From: Pogonophryne albipinna
Lineage: Eukaryota > Chordata > Actinopteri > Perciformes > Artedidraconidae
NCBI GenBank assembly: GCA_028583405.1
Contig: CM053248.1
Span: 24,354,543 to 24,418,542 of the forward strand
Reading direction: 5' to 3'
Length of the DNA: 64,000 nucleotides
Shown here piece after piece: positions 22,517-34,527 of the stretch (its first letter is position 1; each line of letters opens with the position of its first letter). A program made the position numbers and the translations under genes. The notes below the pieces were generated by a model that was not told the origin of the DNA, did not search any database, and saw only the letters and a list, made by a program, of their open reading frames with translations.

Positions 22517-24227
22517 CTGGTGAGGAGCATGTCATGAAAGCAAGATGTAATTAATCGTATTCGAATGCAATGGCAGGTGACGGGTAAACCAAGAAAGTAG
22601 AGGTTAAGTTGCTAAATAAAATCTGAAATACAAATAATGGAGGATACATCATACATAGGGGGGTGATAATCACTAATGAAAGATGAAATCCATTCAGATT
22701 GTTAATTCTACAAGGGAAATATGAACAAGGAACATTAAAGAACGTTGATGTCAGAAACACACTTTACAGGTATGAATGAACTTTGGTTCTGCTGATGACA
22801 GAGGATCTTTAAAATGATAGCGGCGGCCGTGCTGCAGTTGAAGGGACACTTGCAGTGTGTGTCATACAGTGTAAGGCATGAATTGATGGAGGAGTGAGGT
22901 GAGAAAGCTGCACAGCCCTTATTCAAATAAGGCACGATGGCAACACAAGAGAGAAGGATGAACGTACTCTAGTCCATTTTTACCTCAGAGTAGAGAGTAC
23001 AAAAGGACACACAGAGGAACTATAGTTATTGATCATTCCCTTGGCAAAGTCACAACATGATGTTTTTAAGTACTTTTTTCTCAATCAGCGTCTTTCTCTG
23101 AGTGATAAAGTCCTACATCACAATTTTCTGCCAAAGTTAAATTAATCTAGGTTGTACACAGACGGTGAAAAGGTACCTCACTTGTAAACCTGTAGTCTAG
23201 GGAAAAGGTACTCAAATATGTAACTCATATGTATCACAACAGTGTAGTAATACTCAGTTACAAGTACAAGTCATGTGTCAAGTAAAGGTACAAAAGTATT
23301 AGCATAAAATATGCTTGCAGTATCAAAGTTAATCAATCACTTGTTCGGAAATCGTGGGAAAGTTTTAACAGGCTGCTAGCACTTTTTGACTTTCTAGTTC
23401 TGTGCTGTTATCAATTGCTCTAAAACTAGAGTTCACTTTAAAATAAATAAAAAAGGAAATAAAAAAAAGCTACAGCCTTCTGCTTTAATAACATTTGCTT
23501 TAATAAACGATCATTAAAACCTCATGTTTGGATCGCATCTTGCAGGTTCAATGCCAAGTAGTTATTCATTTAAATGTATCATTTTGTGTTATTACTATAT
23601 TATATGAGTCCCTGTAAATAAATTACACAAACATTTTGTGGGATGACATACAACTGAACCTAAAAGGTGAAGTAAAGTAACAGCGGTCATGAGAAGCAGG
23701 ATGATGCTTGGCTTGAGGAGGAAAAGGCTCATGCCCAACAAGTGCAGTCAAGTCCAAACAGCCAATCAAAACTTCTTCTTTCAGGGACGTCATAAACCCA
23801 CTGAAAGGTTCTGAAATAAAATATATACAATGGTCTCTGAATGAAAGTGGCTTGAAAATAACCGTCATGGATTTAAAGGGTAGTTTTAGGAAGAATTATA
23901 AAATATCAAATGTAAAATCTATATTTTATGTCTCACCCTAAGATGTTATTAAGGTTAATACAAATCATACAAATGACTTTATATGTAATACTAGTAACTA
24001 ATTGTCCTCACTACAAAAGGTTAATTACATCATTGATTTCTTCCCAAAAATACATGAAACCATGTAGCAGTAATGCTGTATCCTGACAAATCAATAGAGA
24101 TGGGTAAAATAATCATATCCTTCAGCATGAGTCAGCCTGGGTCATGTTGTTTCCTCGGGGGAGGTGGGAGGTACGTAAAGGAGAGGAGAAGGTGGGAGGG
24201 GGGTGGGGTGCTATGTTTGGTTCCTAC
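22517..24227. other. ank3 intron before the alternative ZU5 exon
   Basis: No exon seen. About 23185-23345 looks like the same AAGTAC-rich fish repeat as at 540-690 (CAAGTAAAGGTACAAAAGTA). Confidence 0.45.
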
Positions 24228-24326
24228 CCAACAAATCTAGTTCCTCTGGGTCCCAGCTGAAGCACTGGACTAACCAGGCTCTCGCCTTCACTAAGGGCTG
24301 GCAGCTTTCTGGGAAGATGTAGTTTA
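24228..24326 (-). CDS. ank3: ank3 alternative 99-nt ZU5 exon (KLHLP... exon)
   Basis: A 99-nt exon, phase 2 at both ends, encoding KLHLPRKLPALSEGESLVS then PVLQLGPRGTRFVG. Acceptor GACGCAG, donor GTAGGA. It lines up with the alternative mammalian ankyrin exon KLHLPTAPPPLNEGESLVS..., inserted between ...AQFLG and [10 protein letters not shown].... The longest open frame over this region (64 codons) is another frame and does not encode ankyrin. The exon repeats the EGE-LVS/R-LGP pattern of the preceding one, which suggests an ancient internal duplication. Confidence 0.92.
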
Positions 24327-25698
24327 CTGCGTCCACAAGATAATGAAAAACACGCGCACCCCAACATATACACACACTTGTAAAGTCAGTAACAGCACAC
24401 ACTGCAGAGTTGTATCGTTAAATTAATTCCTGTTTCTATTGTCCAGCACTCATCAGGGACAACAGCAACAGCAAATACACACTATAACAGTTTCTGGTTG
24501 GTATACACACATGGTGTATCAACATCTAATATTAACAAATGTAATTACTTCTGAAGATAATACGCTCCGGTGGAAAAACTATTTAAATTCTGTTCAGCCA
24601 TTTTCTATTACCAAACAAGGTTACCAAATGGTGATTGAGCAGATTCATATTGAAAGCATTTAATTGTTGAAACACAAGCGAATTTTATCATGAAGTTGTC
24701 ACAGGACATGCAATGTGTTTTTCAGTGAGCTTGACGTTGGCCGCTGTTGTTCATTGCAAATGAGCGTAAAAAACAAGACAGCAAAGACGTAATGTGCGGC
24801 ATTTTTGACAGCTGTTAGAAATTACATTACAAATATTTCAGAAAGTAATGGAAGAATCAAGAGCAGCCAAAGTGAGCAGTAAGAGGAAGAGCTATGGATG
24901 CGAAGCAGCAAACTTTCATTTTCACATACTTCTTTGTTGAAGCATCTAAAACCACATTTGCTGTTTTCACCAAATAGGGTGATGCCTGATTCGCTAGGAC
25001 TGTAAGTTTAGGGATTTCAACTTAAAGTAGAAAAAAAAGTAATATTGCAGTGTAGAAAACCTCTGTTGCATTTGTCTATTTAAAAGCATAATCTTTTTAC
25101 TTTTGTCTTTATTTATTTTTCATAAAATTAGATGAACTACTCCAGCTTTAAAACGAGCTGAAATAGTAACAGAAATGTGTGTCTCAAAGCTGCAATCTAA
25201 TTCAGAAGTATCTTTGGACATGCAGACATACACAGTATGTTGCATTGTATTAACACTGTAATTATGCAAATGAAACAGGAGTGAAAGCATGTTCATTCAG
25301 TTGAGACAAATCTATAATCTCTGTTGGCTTTGACAAACTTCCTGACATAGGGTTGTAATGTATATAAAACTAAAACATGTGCACTATTCATTTTCTTCCC
25401 ATGGTCCTTAATTTTCCACAGTTTACATCCGTTAGCAATGTTGCCTTTACTTTGCCAATGTCCGGACTTAATGCTTGAGGGTTATCACACTGCAACAATT
25501 ACACTTTAACTGCAAATTACACAGCATGTATTCCACCTAAACATGCACATAGACTCATTCACACTTTAGAAATATAACGCAGATGGCATGAGATGGCTAT
25601 GGCAAGAAGCGGAAGGAATAAGAAGTCAAGTCCAGAAAAAAAAGCAATTAAACAAACAGCAACACTTGGTGAGTTAAAAAAAGAAATGTGAGTCTCAC
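24327..25698. other. ank3 intron, nothing recognised
   Basis: AT-rich intron between the first ZU5 exon and the alternative 99-nt exon; no gene or named repeat. Confidence 0.5.
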
Positions 25699-25923
25699 CC
25701 GAGGAACTGAGCTCCTGCAGGACCGACTTCAACCAATCGGCTGGCCAGGCCTTCTCCTTCCACCATCGGAGGGGGCGTGGCCAGTTTGTGTCTCTTGACC
25801 AGGCGACAGGTGATCCTGGTGGGCGCCGTGCACTTCCTGGGCGGGATGATGATGCGCATGCCGTTGTGACGACTCCCTCTCATGGAGCCACCTCTGGCGT
25901 CCACCATGAAGCTGACCAGGAAC
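25699..25923 (-). CDS. ank3: ank3 exon: first ZU5 domain, spectrin-binding
   Basis: A 225-nt exon, phase 2 at both ends, encoding [17 protein letters not shown]... through [11 protein letters not shown]. Acceptor TGTCAG, donor GTGAGA. It starts ZU5-N, the domain that binds beta-spectrin. The DAR motif in VDARGG, whose change to alanines abolishes spectrin binding in ankyrins, is intact, as are [20 protein letters not shown] and [12 protein letters not shown]. Confidence 0.97.
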
Positions 25924-27385
25924 CTGACAGAGGGAGAGAAAAGGAAGAAAAAGGAGCAGAGGAAGAAGAGTGAGAGGAGATGGTGGAGCAGAGAGTGCAA
26001 AGTGAAAGAAAGATGGATACCAGATAGACGGAAGGGTATAGAAAAGGAATGGAATAGAAAGTAACACACATCAATTAAACGTCGGCATTGATGGAGAGGG
26101 AAGAGCTTTAGTTGAGGTGAAATCCCTTCTCATGCCGTGATCTCCAAAACACACACAAAGTGTAAATGTGAGCAAAAGAGATAAAGATAGAACAGAAGTG
26201 TTTCAGAAGAGTTTTCTGTGTTGGCTATGGCTGCCCTAGAAAAAGTTGGTGGTTACAGTTAGAAAACACCAACTTTGCCAAGTAGATGTAACAATATCAC
26301 TACATAAAAGTGCTTATTCTTCAGTGAATATTATTACAAGTGGATGAATTACCCATAATGCCAACACAGGAGCCTCCGGTGTAACCTGTGTGTCTTATTC
26401 ATACAAGGTACAGTAGTCCTGTGTGTAACTCATTGTAGAAGGAAATACCATAAAACACACACTGCACACAGATCCACACCATGCAATTTGGTGAACAATA
26501 TTTCATGTTAGTTATATGTAGGTTTTGAATAAATGATGTGAATATAAATGTAATTTTGCATCCTTTGAAAAGTATGATTCTGACGTCTCAAGTGAATGTA
26601 TAGATTCTTCAAAATACATGAGGTATCACACATGGTATCTGTAGTTGCAGTGTATTAATCTTGAATTGGACTGTATTACTAATATTTGCTTTCCATGCTT
26701 CTCTCATTAAGATCCAGACGCTCAGGAGGTCTATATCAAAAAGCAGAGGGTCTCCTCCTTTCCAAAAAAAATGGACATGGTGAGTAAAACCATTAAAGCA
26801 ATTTCACGTTAATAAATAGTCAGTGTTTGGCCAATGCTGTTTGGCTACCGCTTACTTTTGCTCAGCTTGTTTCTCCGATAACTTATTATCCAGATGTTCG
26901 ATGACTAAAATCTGCCGTCCAGTTCAAATATATAAAACATATTATAAAGAGGAAAATAAGTTTTAAAAGTATTGTAAAAATGTACCTTAAAATGTGATCA
27001 AAAATAATTTAACCAGACATTTGAACATAAAAATGTCACATATTATACGTTGAAGAGACCCACAAAGATTTCCTCCAAACAAAAGGAATACACACAAGGT
27101 CCAAAAATTCGATCTGTTACAACACAGTTCATGTGTGAGGAGAGCAAACACAGATGTTATGAGTGAACGGAGAGGGGGGGGGCGTGATTTCACCAGGAAG
27201 TAACAACAAACAAGGTGGAGGTGACAAAAGAGGGCAACCAATCACAGTCAATCACCTGCTGTCGTACTGCGGGAGCGGAGAGGAAAAACTGCAGGATGGA
27301 CGACAAAGCAACGCAGGAGTGACAGGTCAACAACAGAGCTTTGTCAGAGGAAACACCACTGAGAAGACCACCACCAAGGAGTCCT
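25924..27385. other. ank3 intron, nothing recognised
   Basis: A GA-rich stretch lies beside the ZU5 acceptor (25925-26020). It creates a few open frames without similarity to known proteins. Confidence 0.5.
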
Positions 27386-28204
27386 TTAAAGAATAGCTCG
27401 ACATTTTGGGAGATATGCTTATTCGCTTTCTGGCCGAGGGTTCGATGAGAAGTTGAGCCTGTCTTTTATATATTGGTTCACAGTTATCAGCCGGTTAGCT
27501 TAGCTTAGCACCAAGTCTGAATTGTAATTTGTGTGGTGTAAAATTGTGTATGCAATGTGTTCCAATTTCAAAGTACTGTACAGAAATGCCTGGATGTAAA
27601 GAAGATTAGCAGGAATTTCTGAGTATGACACATAAATTCACAGGACATATTTAACTTAGACTGTCCAATGGCGGACTGCAGGAAAGCTGGTTTAAATCAT
27701 TAACCAATAAAATAATAACGAAAGATTAAGGTGCGGTCACGAGGATAAATGCTCACATATATAATATAATATAATTTAAAACCTTTAACAATTTACATTT
27801 GCATTTATAATACTGAAATATATCAATTCTACGGCAGCTTGGAGAAGTATTGCTTTAAACGTTACTGTCAATAAATACGACAAATTGCTTGAGTTAAGGT
27901 AAGTGTGAAATGACATTTTCAAATGTTATTGAGTGCACAGTATTTAGTAGATACTAATTAAGTTTGTATTGATGGGATTTCAAACACAACCCAAGTGTGC
28001 TTTAGAGGTGCTGGGTGGATCTTAGAAAGGATCAATGTTTTCCAGGTTTCAAGTCTTTTGTGCTAAGCTAAGCTAATTCGCTACTTTCAGTTGCCATTAT
28101 TCCTTTTCAATTTACTGGACATACCTGAAGTAAATCTTCTCATCGAACTCTATGCCAGAAAGCTAAGGGCATACTTCCGACAATGTCAAACTTTTGCTTT
28201 AAAT
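27386..28204. mobile_element. Fold-back element with long inverted ends (TTAGC family)
   Basis: The two ends are inverted copies over roughly 120-150 nt. The left arm has TTCTGGCCGAGGGTTCGATG and ends GGTTAGCTTAGCTTAGCAC. The right arm has, on its reverse strand, TTCTGGCATAGAGTTCGATG and begins GTGCTAAGCTAAGCTAA. About 535 nt of unrelated sequence lie between. This is a non-autonomous TIR element of the same family as the single arms elsewhere in the window. Confidence 0.65.
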
Positions 28205-28571
28205 TTCAGATCCTTAATTTCCGCATTTCTCTGAGTCACAGTGGGATCTGTTGCGGCGAGGCCAAGGATTTACCTGACCTTTAGCATCAGATGAGCACAG
28301 TTCAGATTTTAGGGTTTGGTTAAACACAGAGAAAAACTGAAGCCATCAGTTTCTAAGGTTAAATGATTGAATACAGTGACTACGGAAATAAGTGAAGTGT
28401 AACTTTTGCTAATAGACAGAGGGGGAGAAGAGAAACTGCTGCAGGTAGGGGCCATTTTCTCAAGGGAAAAGTAAATGAAAAAGGGAGACAGACAGAGAAT
28501 ATACAGGTGGGAGGAAACACAGACAAGCACATGTCTTGTATCCTTCTTTATCCACTTTAAAACGTGCTTAC

Positions 28572-28678
28572 CCCGAGTGTATTGGCGAGGACACTATGTT
28601 GACATTATCATGGGCGTCTGGGGTCCAACTGTATCTCCTCAGAGAGTCGTTATCGCAGTCCTTAGCCACTGCCAGATG
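28572..28678 (-). CDS. ank3: ank3 exon: linker into ZU5 (RRYSW...SSPIHSG)
   Basis: A 107-nt exon entering in phase 0 and leaving in phase 2, encoding HLAVAKDCDNDSLRRYSW through DNVNIVSSPIHS(G). Acceptor CCACAG, donor GTAAGC. The ending SSPIHSG is invariant in ankyrins and leads into [13 protein letters not shown]. The first ten residues differ strongly from the mammalian HLTFTREFDS. Confidence 0.95.
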
Positions 28679-29735
28679 CTGTGGAGGAGACAAGGTCATT
28701 GCAATGCATTAGTGTGTGTGTATGTGTGTGCATGTGACCGACATTGCATGTGCAGAAGAAGAAATACATAATGTACGATGAGGATGAATTCGTGCATTTA
28801 AATTGCCATGAAGTATACAAAACAAATATGAAAATGTGTTGATAAAGTCTGACTTTTAAAAGAAAAGTTGGCTTTTTTTCTCGTTTCCTTAACCTTTAGT
28901 TTTATTCTCAAGAGCTAGCCGTGAGCTCTGATATAACATGATGACAAGGCATTTCCTCTCAAGCTTATTTCTAGTTTCACCTCCTCTGGGGAAGGTGGCA
29001 TCAACACTAGTACCGCTTGCAGGATTTATGGCTGAGTCATAACATTATTTCTATACTCAGGAGACGGCAGCAGCTGTCGTTATGAAATAGAACATCTGAA
29101 GGTACTGTATGAGTACCCAAGCAATCAAAAACACCATCTATATATTTAGTATATTAGTGGGAAAAAAGGAAAACATTACCAGAACAATAGTCTTTTAAAT
29201 AAAAGAAAATCGACTCCTTTACAGATGGTAAGAACAGAAAACCAGCACCATATGTTTAAAGTAAATGGATGCAATTGGTAAAGAAAACAGGTCTTTAAAA
29301 ATAATTGTACGGCTAATTAATGCTAAAATGCATTAATAAAGACACAGTTTGCTGATTTAAAAATGTAGTGTTTTATTTCCAAAAAATAGCCATATGTCAT
29401 AAAACGTCAATGGAACTGTTATGAGTGTTAACGATTGTAATAATTATAAACACCTATATAACAAATGTTAATGAGTTGATGACAAAACATTGGAATTCCT
29501 ATAAGATGAACAAAATATGACTCTTATTCAATCCCATCATTAATAAGGAAGGAATCCAGTAAGTATGTCTCAAATTATTCATCATCAACACATGGATAAA
29601 GAACATAGTAACAATGAAGAGAACATTATGAATATACATATACATGCTTTGATGAAAAAAAAATACACCACATATAAAACATGATCAAATGAAAAAGTGT
29701 GAATGACATATTCTCACATGCACTTAAACGTCTAC

Positions 29736-29780
29736 CTTGTTGCGTTTCTCTACAATGAAAGACCTCTCCTTACAGAGCAT
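29736..29780 (-). CDS. ank3: ank3 probable 45-nt cassette exon (MLCKERSFIVEKRNK)
   Basis: On the minus strand a pyrimidine-rich tract ends in GCTCTAG, then 45 nt encode MLCKERSFIVEKRNK without a stop, then a GTAGAC donor. Phase is 0 at both ends, so it fits between ...LAPGKDM and HLAVAKDCD.... I do not recognise this peptide from mammalian ankyrin-G, so the call rests on splice signals, phase and position. It could be a fish-specific cassette or a decoy. Confidence 0.55.
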
Positions 29781-31052
29781 CTAGAGCAGCGTGAGAGGAG
29801 ACAAGCTGTTATTTAGCAGCTGTTACATTCACACACCATTAAACCATGTTTCTCTGAATTACATTACTCAGTGTAGCAACACTGTCTGTCACACATTTGC
29901 AGGAAAATAAATTGCATGCATACTTGAACATGGCGAGACTTCTTCTGAGTAAAGCTTTAAAGTTCTCCGCCTAATTCTTTTCATAGGGAATGTAGGATAC
30001 AATATATTTGTAAATAGATTCGGGGTTTCTGGACCTGTCTTCTAACTGTTTGAAAGTGGCAACTATTGTAAAGCATTGTGGAGTTTGACATATTTGATGA
30101 AATAAATAAAAACATCTGTCACCAAAAAGGAATTAAAAGACGATTGTTTCTGTATCATGTAGGCAATGACATTTTCTAACAATAAGCAGCAATTTGTGCT
30201 GGGAACATTTCTCGTTTTTTTGTAATTTACCAGGGATCCCACTCGATTCCCTCATATCTAATAACCCAACACGACATAGTCTGAGAGACGGATCAATGTT
30301 AATAACCATTGGACTCTCTTGAGGCAGGTGGGGCATTAACAATATCTAACTGTGGGAAACGCAGTATGTCTATTTACTAACTATTACTAACAAAACAATG
30401 AAAGACATTTTGAGTCTTGAAAACTATTAAGGCTTAGATTTTGTTGTCCTTAAATTCACAAAAGTTCAAAGTTTTCAAGGCCTCATGGAACTACCGCTAC
30501 CAAAACAAGAGGCTTTATCCAAACCATCTTTTTTGATTCTAGAACTAATAATGATTATAGATGGAGAACAATATCATTTATATCATGACACTAACGAAGA
30601 TATTTGATAAGTCTTCAAAACAAACTCATAAGGAGTAGAAGTTTACTGATGCCAGGCCTGGTTGGGTTGTTCTTGGCTCATGCGATATACAGTAACCCTC
30701 TAAAAAAGAAATTTCACATGAATTCCAACTTTACTTTGAAAAAGCCAATTTGTTGCACCCTGAAAGTAAGTGGTCCATGCAATCCCTCGGAGATAGCACC
30801 ACTCACCACTGATCCCATTTCCTCTTTCAGTCCTATGTAACAGGATTGGCCGTTTTCATGTCAACACAACCTCAGGTGTAAGAGGATTGGTTTAACCTGG
30901 CCTTTCACAAAGCGCTTAATCAGCATGGCACATTTAGAGACAGAACTCTCTGTCTCTTGTTGAGGTTAATGACCTGTGGAGTACTGAGCAGGAAAGAAAT
31001 TGAAATTAATGCTAACATGGAGAGGAAAAAAAAAGAGACACCTAGAACGTAC

Positions 31053-31155
31053 CATGTCCTTGCCAGGTGCCAGCATCTCCTCTATCATCATGCTGTCCCG
31101 TGTGAAGGAGCTCCGATTCAACGTGTTGGACCTATCAGAACTGAAGGAACGCAGG
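31053..31155 (-). CDS. ank3: ank3 exon: Ser-rich linker (LRSFSSDRSNTLNRSSF)
   Basis: A 103-nt exon entering in phase 2 and leaving in phase 0, encoding (S)LRSFSSDRSNTLNRSSF through MIEEMLAPGKDM. Acceptor CCAAG, donor GTACGT. It matches the mammalian LRSFSSDRSYTLNRSSYARD block just before the first ZU5 domain. Confidence 0.94.
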
Positions 31156-33193
31156 CTTGGTGGGGTTGCCGGTTACCAAGACAACATTCACAATGATGGA
31201 GAGGGGAGGTGCAGAGGAGGGGTTGGGAGGAAGGTGGGGTGTAAGGGGGGGGGGGAGAAAGTGAACAGAAAAAACAAACATAAACACATTAAATGCATGC
31301 AGCTTCCAGGAACCTGACTGTATGCCACCAGTGACAACAACAACAACCACATGAAGGAAGAACGATCTTTAGGAGAGAACTTAAAAGTGTTTCCGTTGCT
31401 AGAAAGAAGGGAGTGGTGTACAAAGGATACTGTATGAGGCCACAACACCAATTACAAAAACTGTAGAAATCCAGATGCAAATGCAGTTGACAATGTAGAT
31501 TTTCCAAATAACATTGTTACAACAATTCCTAGGGTTTGCACCAACTTTTTTTGAGCCTCTTCAGTCTCAGAGGCTACTCACATCATGCCAGCACACAATT
31601 CGAATGCCCTGAAAGCCTGAGGGTAGTAGAGTAGCTAATGAAAGCTAAGCAAACTACTATATGATGGACAATGGACACAGCATGAGGACAGTAGGCTGGC
31701 TGACAAGATGAAAAATAGGCAGATGATTAGCTGCTAATTTTGTCTTACACTTCTGTCCAAATACAGTTGTCATGGACGATGAGCTGTGTTGTTTATGAGA
31801 CATTAGTGAGATGAATTAAGAGCATTCCCAGGCAATGACAAAAAAATGAATGTTTGCTTAATGTCTCTACCGCGGTTACAGCAGCTCTATTTGCTCCACA
31901 TACTGTAAGTAAACCGGTGTGAACCAATTAGCCTGTGCTCAGAGGAGCTGCTCTGTAGCGCATCAACTCATTCTGACAGGACAAATCTGTGGAAGCACAG
32001 AAAGGCCGTCTGGCAATATAAATGATATATATTTAAATGATATTATCTCAAGATTGCAAGAGTCTTTTGCTATCTCAAAATAATAAAGCAACTTCCTCAT
32101 AATAGAAAAGGCTATACCTTTGGAAAACAAAAGGTTGTATTGTTCAGATAACGATCCCATTACCAAGCGATCACAAATTATTTATTTAATTTGATGATCT
32201 CTAAGATATTAATTTCTCTATAAAAATGTTTTTATATTTTGAAAGACTTAAAATGTCAAATGTAATAATAGATGAAAGCTCCACCCATGGCCCAATAACA
32301 CTTTGTGTAAGGAAAACATGAAATACTATGATATTTGTATACAACAAAATAATTATATTATACATAATTAATAGATGTAATCTATCTAATAGATACAAAA
32401 TTCAGGTTTGTATTGTTAATAAAATATTGAAATAGTGGCACCAAGATAATTGATGATGCTGTACTTTGTAAAAACTGATATTGTTGGCAAAAAATAAATA
32501 AATCATCCTATATTTTCAATGACTTTTTGTAGTTTCTTTTCAAGCTAGATATATCATTATTATTAAAAAATATATTGTGTAAATTAAATTAATAATAAAT
32601 TAATAAATTAAAACAGTTTAAATGTACATTTCCATATAAAAGAAACAAACAAAACATATATTGCTCAAGAAAAAATGTGCTCGACCACAGAGAGAAAGAT
32701 TATTCTTTACTGTTCCTTACATGACACTAAACTGATGTAGGCAATAGCTATTGCCGACAGATATATCAGTTCAGGCCCCTGGAAGCGTGATGAGGGAAAA
32801 CTCTGCACATAAACCAAAATAATGCAAAGCTCCACCTTTGTGGCTAACGCACAAAGACCCAGGCGGTTATGAAACAGTCACCACAGTCCAACACAAAAGC
32901 ACACTCATGGAGCTGCTCCCTCACAGGCAGGGAACACAGCACAACTGTTTTCAAATGAAAGCATACATAAAATATCACACAAGTGGACCACAGTACGCAA
33001 CACAGGGCCTGATGTCAACATACAAAAGTGTTAAAACAAAAAAGATCTGGCGAAAATCATTGAGTTAGTAGTCAAACATTCACAGTAAAGATTTATTTCA
33101 GTTGACCACTGGAGTCTGGGGAGGGGAAGGGGTGAAATGTGGGAAGGGGTTAGGTATTGGAGGGGGGGGGGCTCTTCATGCCTTCAGCCTTAC
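31156..33193. other. ank3 intron between the 12-nt and Ser-rich exons
   Basis: A G-rich run at about 31240-31260 and a strongly AT-rich block at 32170-32660 stand out. No exon or named repeat. Confidence 0.5.
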
Positions 33194-33205
33194 CTGACTT
33201 TGGGG
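33194..33205 (-). CDS. ank3: ank3 12-nt microexon (PKV)
   Basis: Minus-strand sequence GTTAG, then CCCCAAAGTCAG, then GTAAGG: a 12-nt exon with proper acceptor and donor. Phase is 2 at both ends. Inclusion changes ARSQ-SLRSF to ARSQ-SPKV-SLRSF. From memory, mammalian ankyrin-G isoforms have the same choice (SASLRSF or SASPKISLRSF), which strongly supports this call. About 105 nt upstream in the transcript sits a 1.2-kb tetranucleotide array. Confidence 0.82.
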
Positions 33206-33311
33206 CTAACATTAAGAACGGACATGAGGAGAGAATAAAAGATCATGAACAAACAGAGAAGTGGAGAGATGCAGAGAGGAGAAGGCCAGGTTGGTAGAAT
33301 CATGCCAAATG

Positions 33312-34527
33312 CTGACTGACTGACTGTCTCACTGACTGACTGTCTCACTACCTGACTGACTGATTGTCTGTCTCACTACCTGACTGACTGATTGTCTGTC
33401 TCACTACCTGACTGATTGTCTGTCTCACTACCTGACTGACTGTCTCATTGAGTGTCTCACTACCTGACTGACTGTCTCACTACCTGACTGACTGACTGTC
33501 TCACTGACTGACTGACTGACTGTCTCACTACCTGACTGACTGTCTCACTGACTGACTGTCTCACTACCTGACTATCTGTCTCACTACCTGACTGACTGTC
33601 TCACTACCTGACTGACTGACTAACTGTCTCACTGACTGACTGACTGACTGACTGTCTCACTACCTGACTGACTGTCTCACTGACTGACTGTCTCACTACC
33701 TGACTGATTGACTGACTGTCTCACTACCTGACTGACTGTCTCACTGACTGACTGTCTCACTACCTGACTGACTGACTGACTGTCTGTCTGACTGACTGTC
33801 TCACTACCTGACTGTCTCACTACCTGACTGACTGACTGTCTGTCTCACTACCTGACTGACTGTCTGACTGACTGTCTGTCTCACTGACTGTCTCACTACC
33901 TGACTGACTGACTGTCTCACTGACTGACTGTCTCACTACCTGACTGACTGTCTGTCTGTCTGTCTGTCTGTCTGTCTGACTGACTGACTGTCTCACTACC
34001 TGACTGACTGTCTGTCTGTCTGACTGACTGACTGACTGTCTCACTACCTGACTGACTCACTGACTGACTGTCTCACTACCTGACTGACTGACTGACTGTC
34101 TCACTACCTGACTGTCTGTCTGTCTGTCTGACTGACTGACTGTCTCACTGACTGACTGTCTCACTACCTGACTGACTGACTGACTGACTGTCTCACTGAC
34201 TGACTGACTGTCTCACTACCTGACTGACTGACTGTCTGACTGACTGACTGACTGACTCACTGACTGACTGTCTGTCTGACTCACTACCTGACTGACTGCC
34301 TGTCTCACTACCTGACTGACTGACTGACTGTCTCACTACCTGACTGACTGTCTGACTGACTGACTGTCTGTCTGTTTGTCTGACTGACTGACTGTCTGTC
34401 TGACTGACTCACTACCTGACTGACTGACTGTCTCACTACCTGACTGACTGACTGTCTCACTGACTGACTGTCTCACTGACTGACTGTCTGTCTCACTACC
34501 TGACTGACTGACTGTCTGACTGAGTGC
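33312..34527. repeat. 1.2-kb tetranucleotide array (CTGA/TGTC/TCAC units)
   Basis: A continuous array of CTGACTGACTGTCTCACTAC-type blocks, in which CTGA and CTGT units alternate with TCACTAC. It produces a false 75-codon open frame of Gln-Ser-Val-Ser. On the transcribed strand each block contains GTCAGGTAGTGAGACAG, including CAG-GTAGTG, which resembles a weak 5' splice site. Confidence 0.95.

Larger units (their letters stand above)
28205..31052. other. ank3 introns around the 45-nt and linker exons
   Basis: Outside the exons at 28572-28678 and 29736-29780 the sequence is AT-rich, with no recognised gene or clear repeat. Confidence 0.5.

Noticed and set aside
24211..24402. 64-codon minus-strand open frame ending DLLGRNQT
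   Set aside because: Wrong frame: the splice-bounded exon at 24228-24326 in another frame matches ankyrin.
33820..34044. 75-codon open frame of Gln-Ser-Val-Ser repeats
   Set aside because: It is a translation of the tetranucleotide array, with no start context or splice support.
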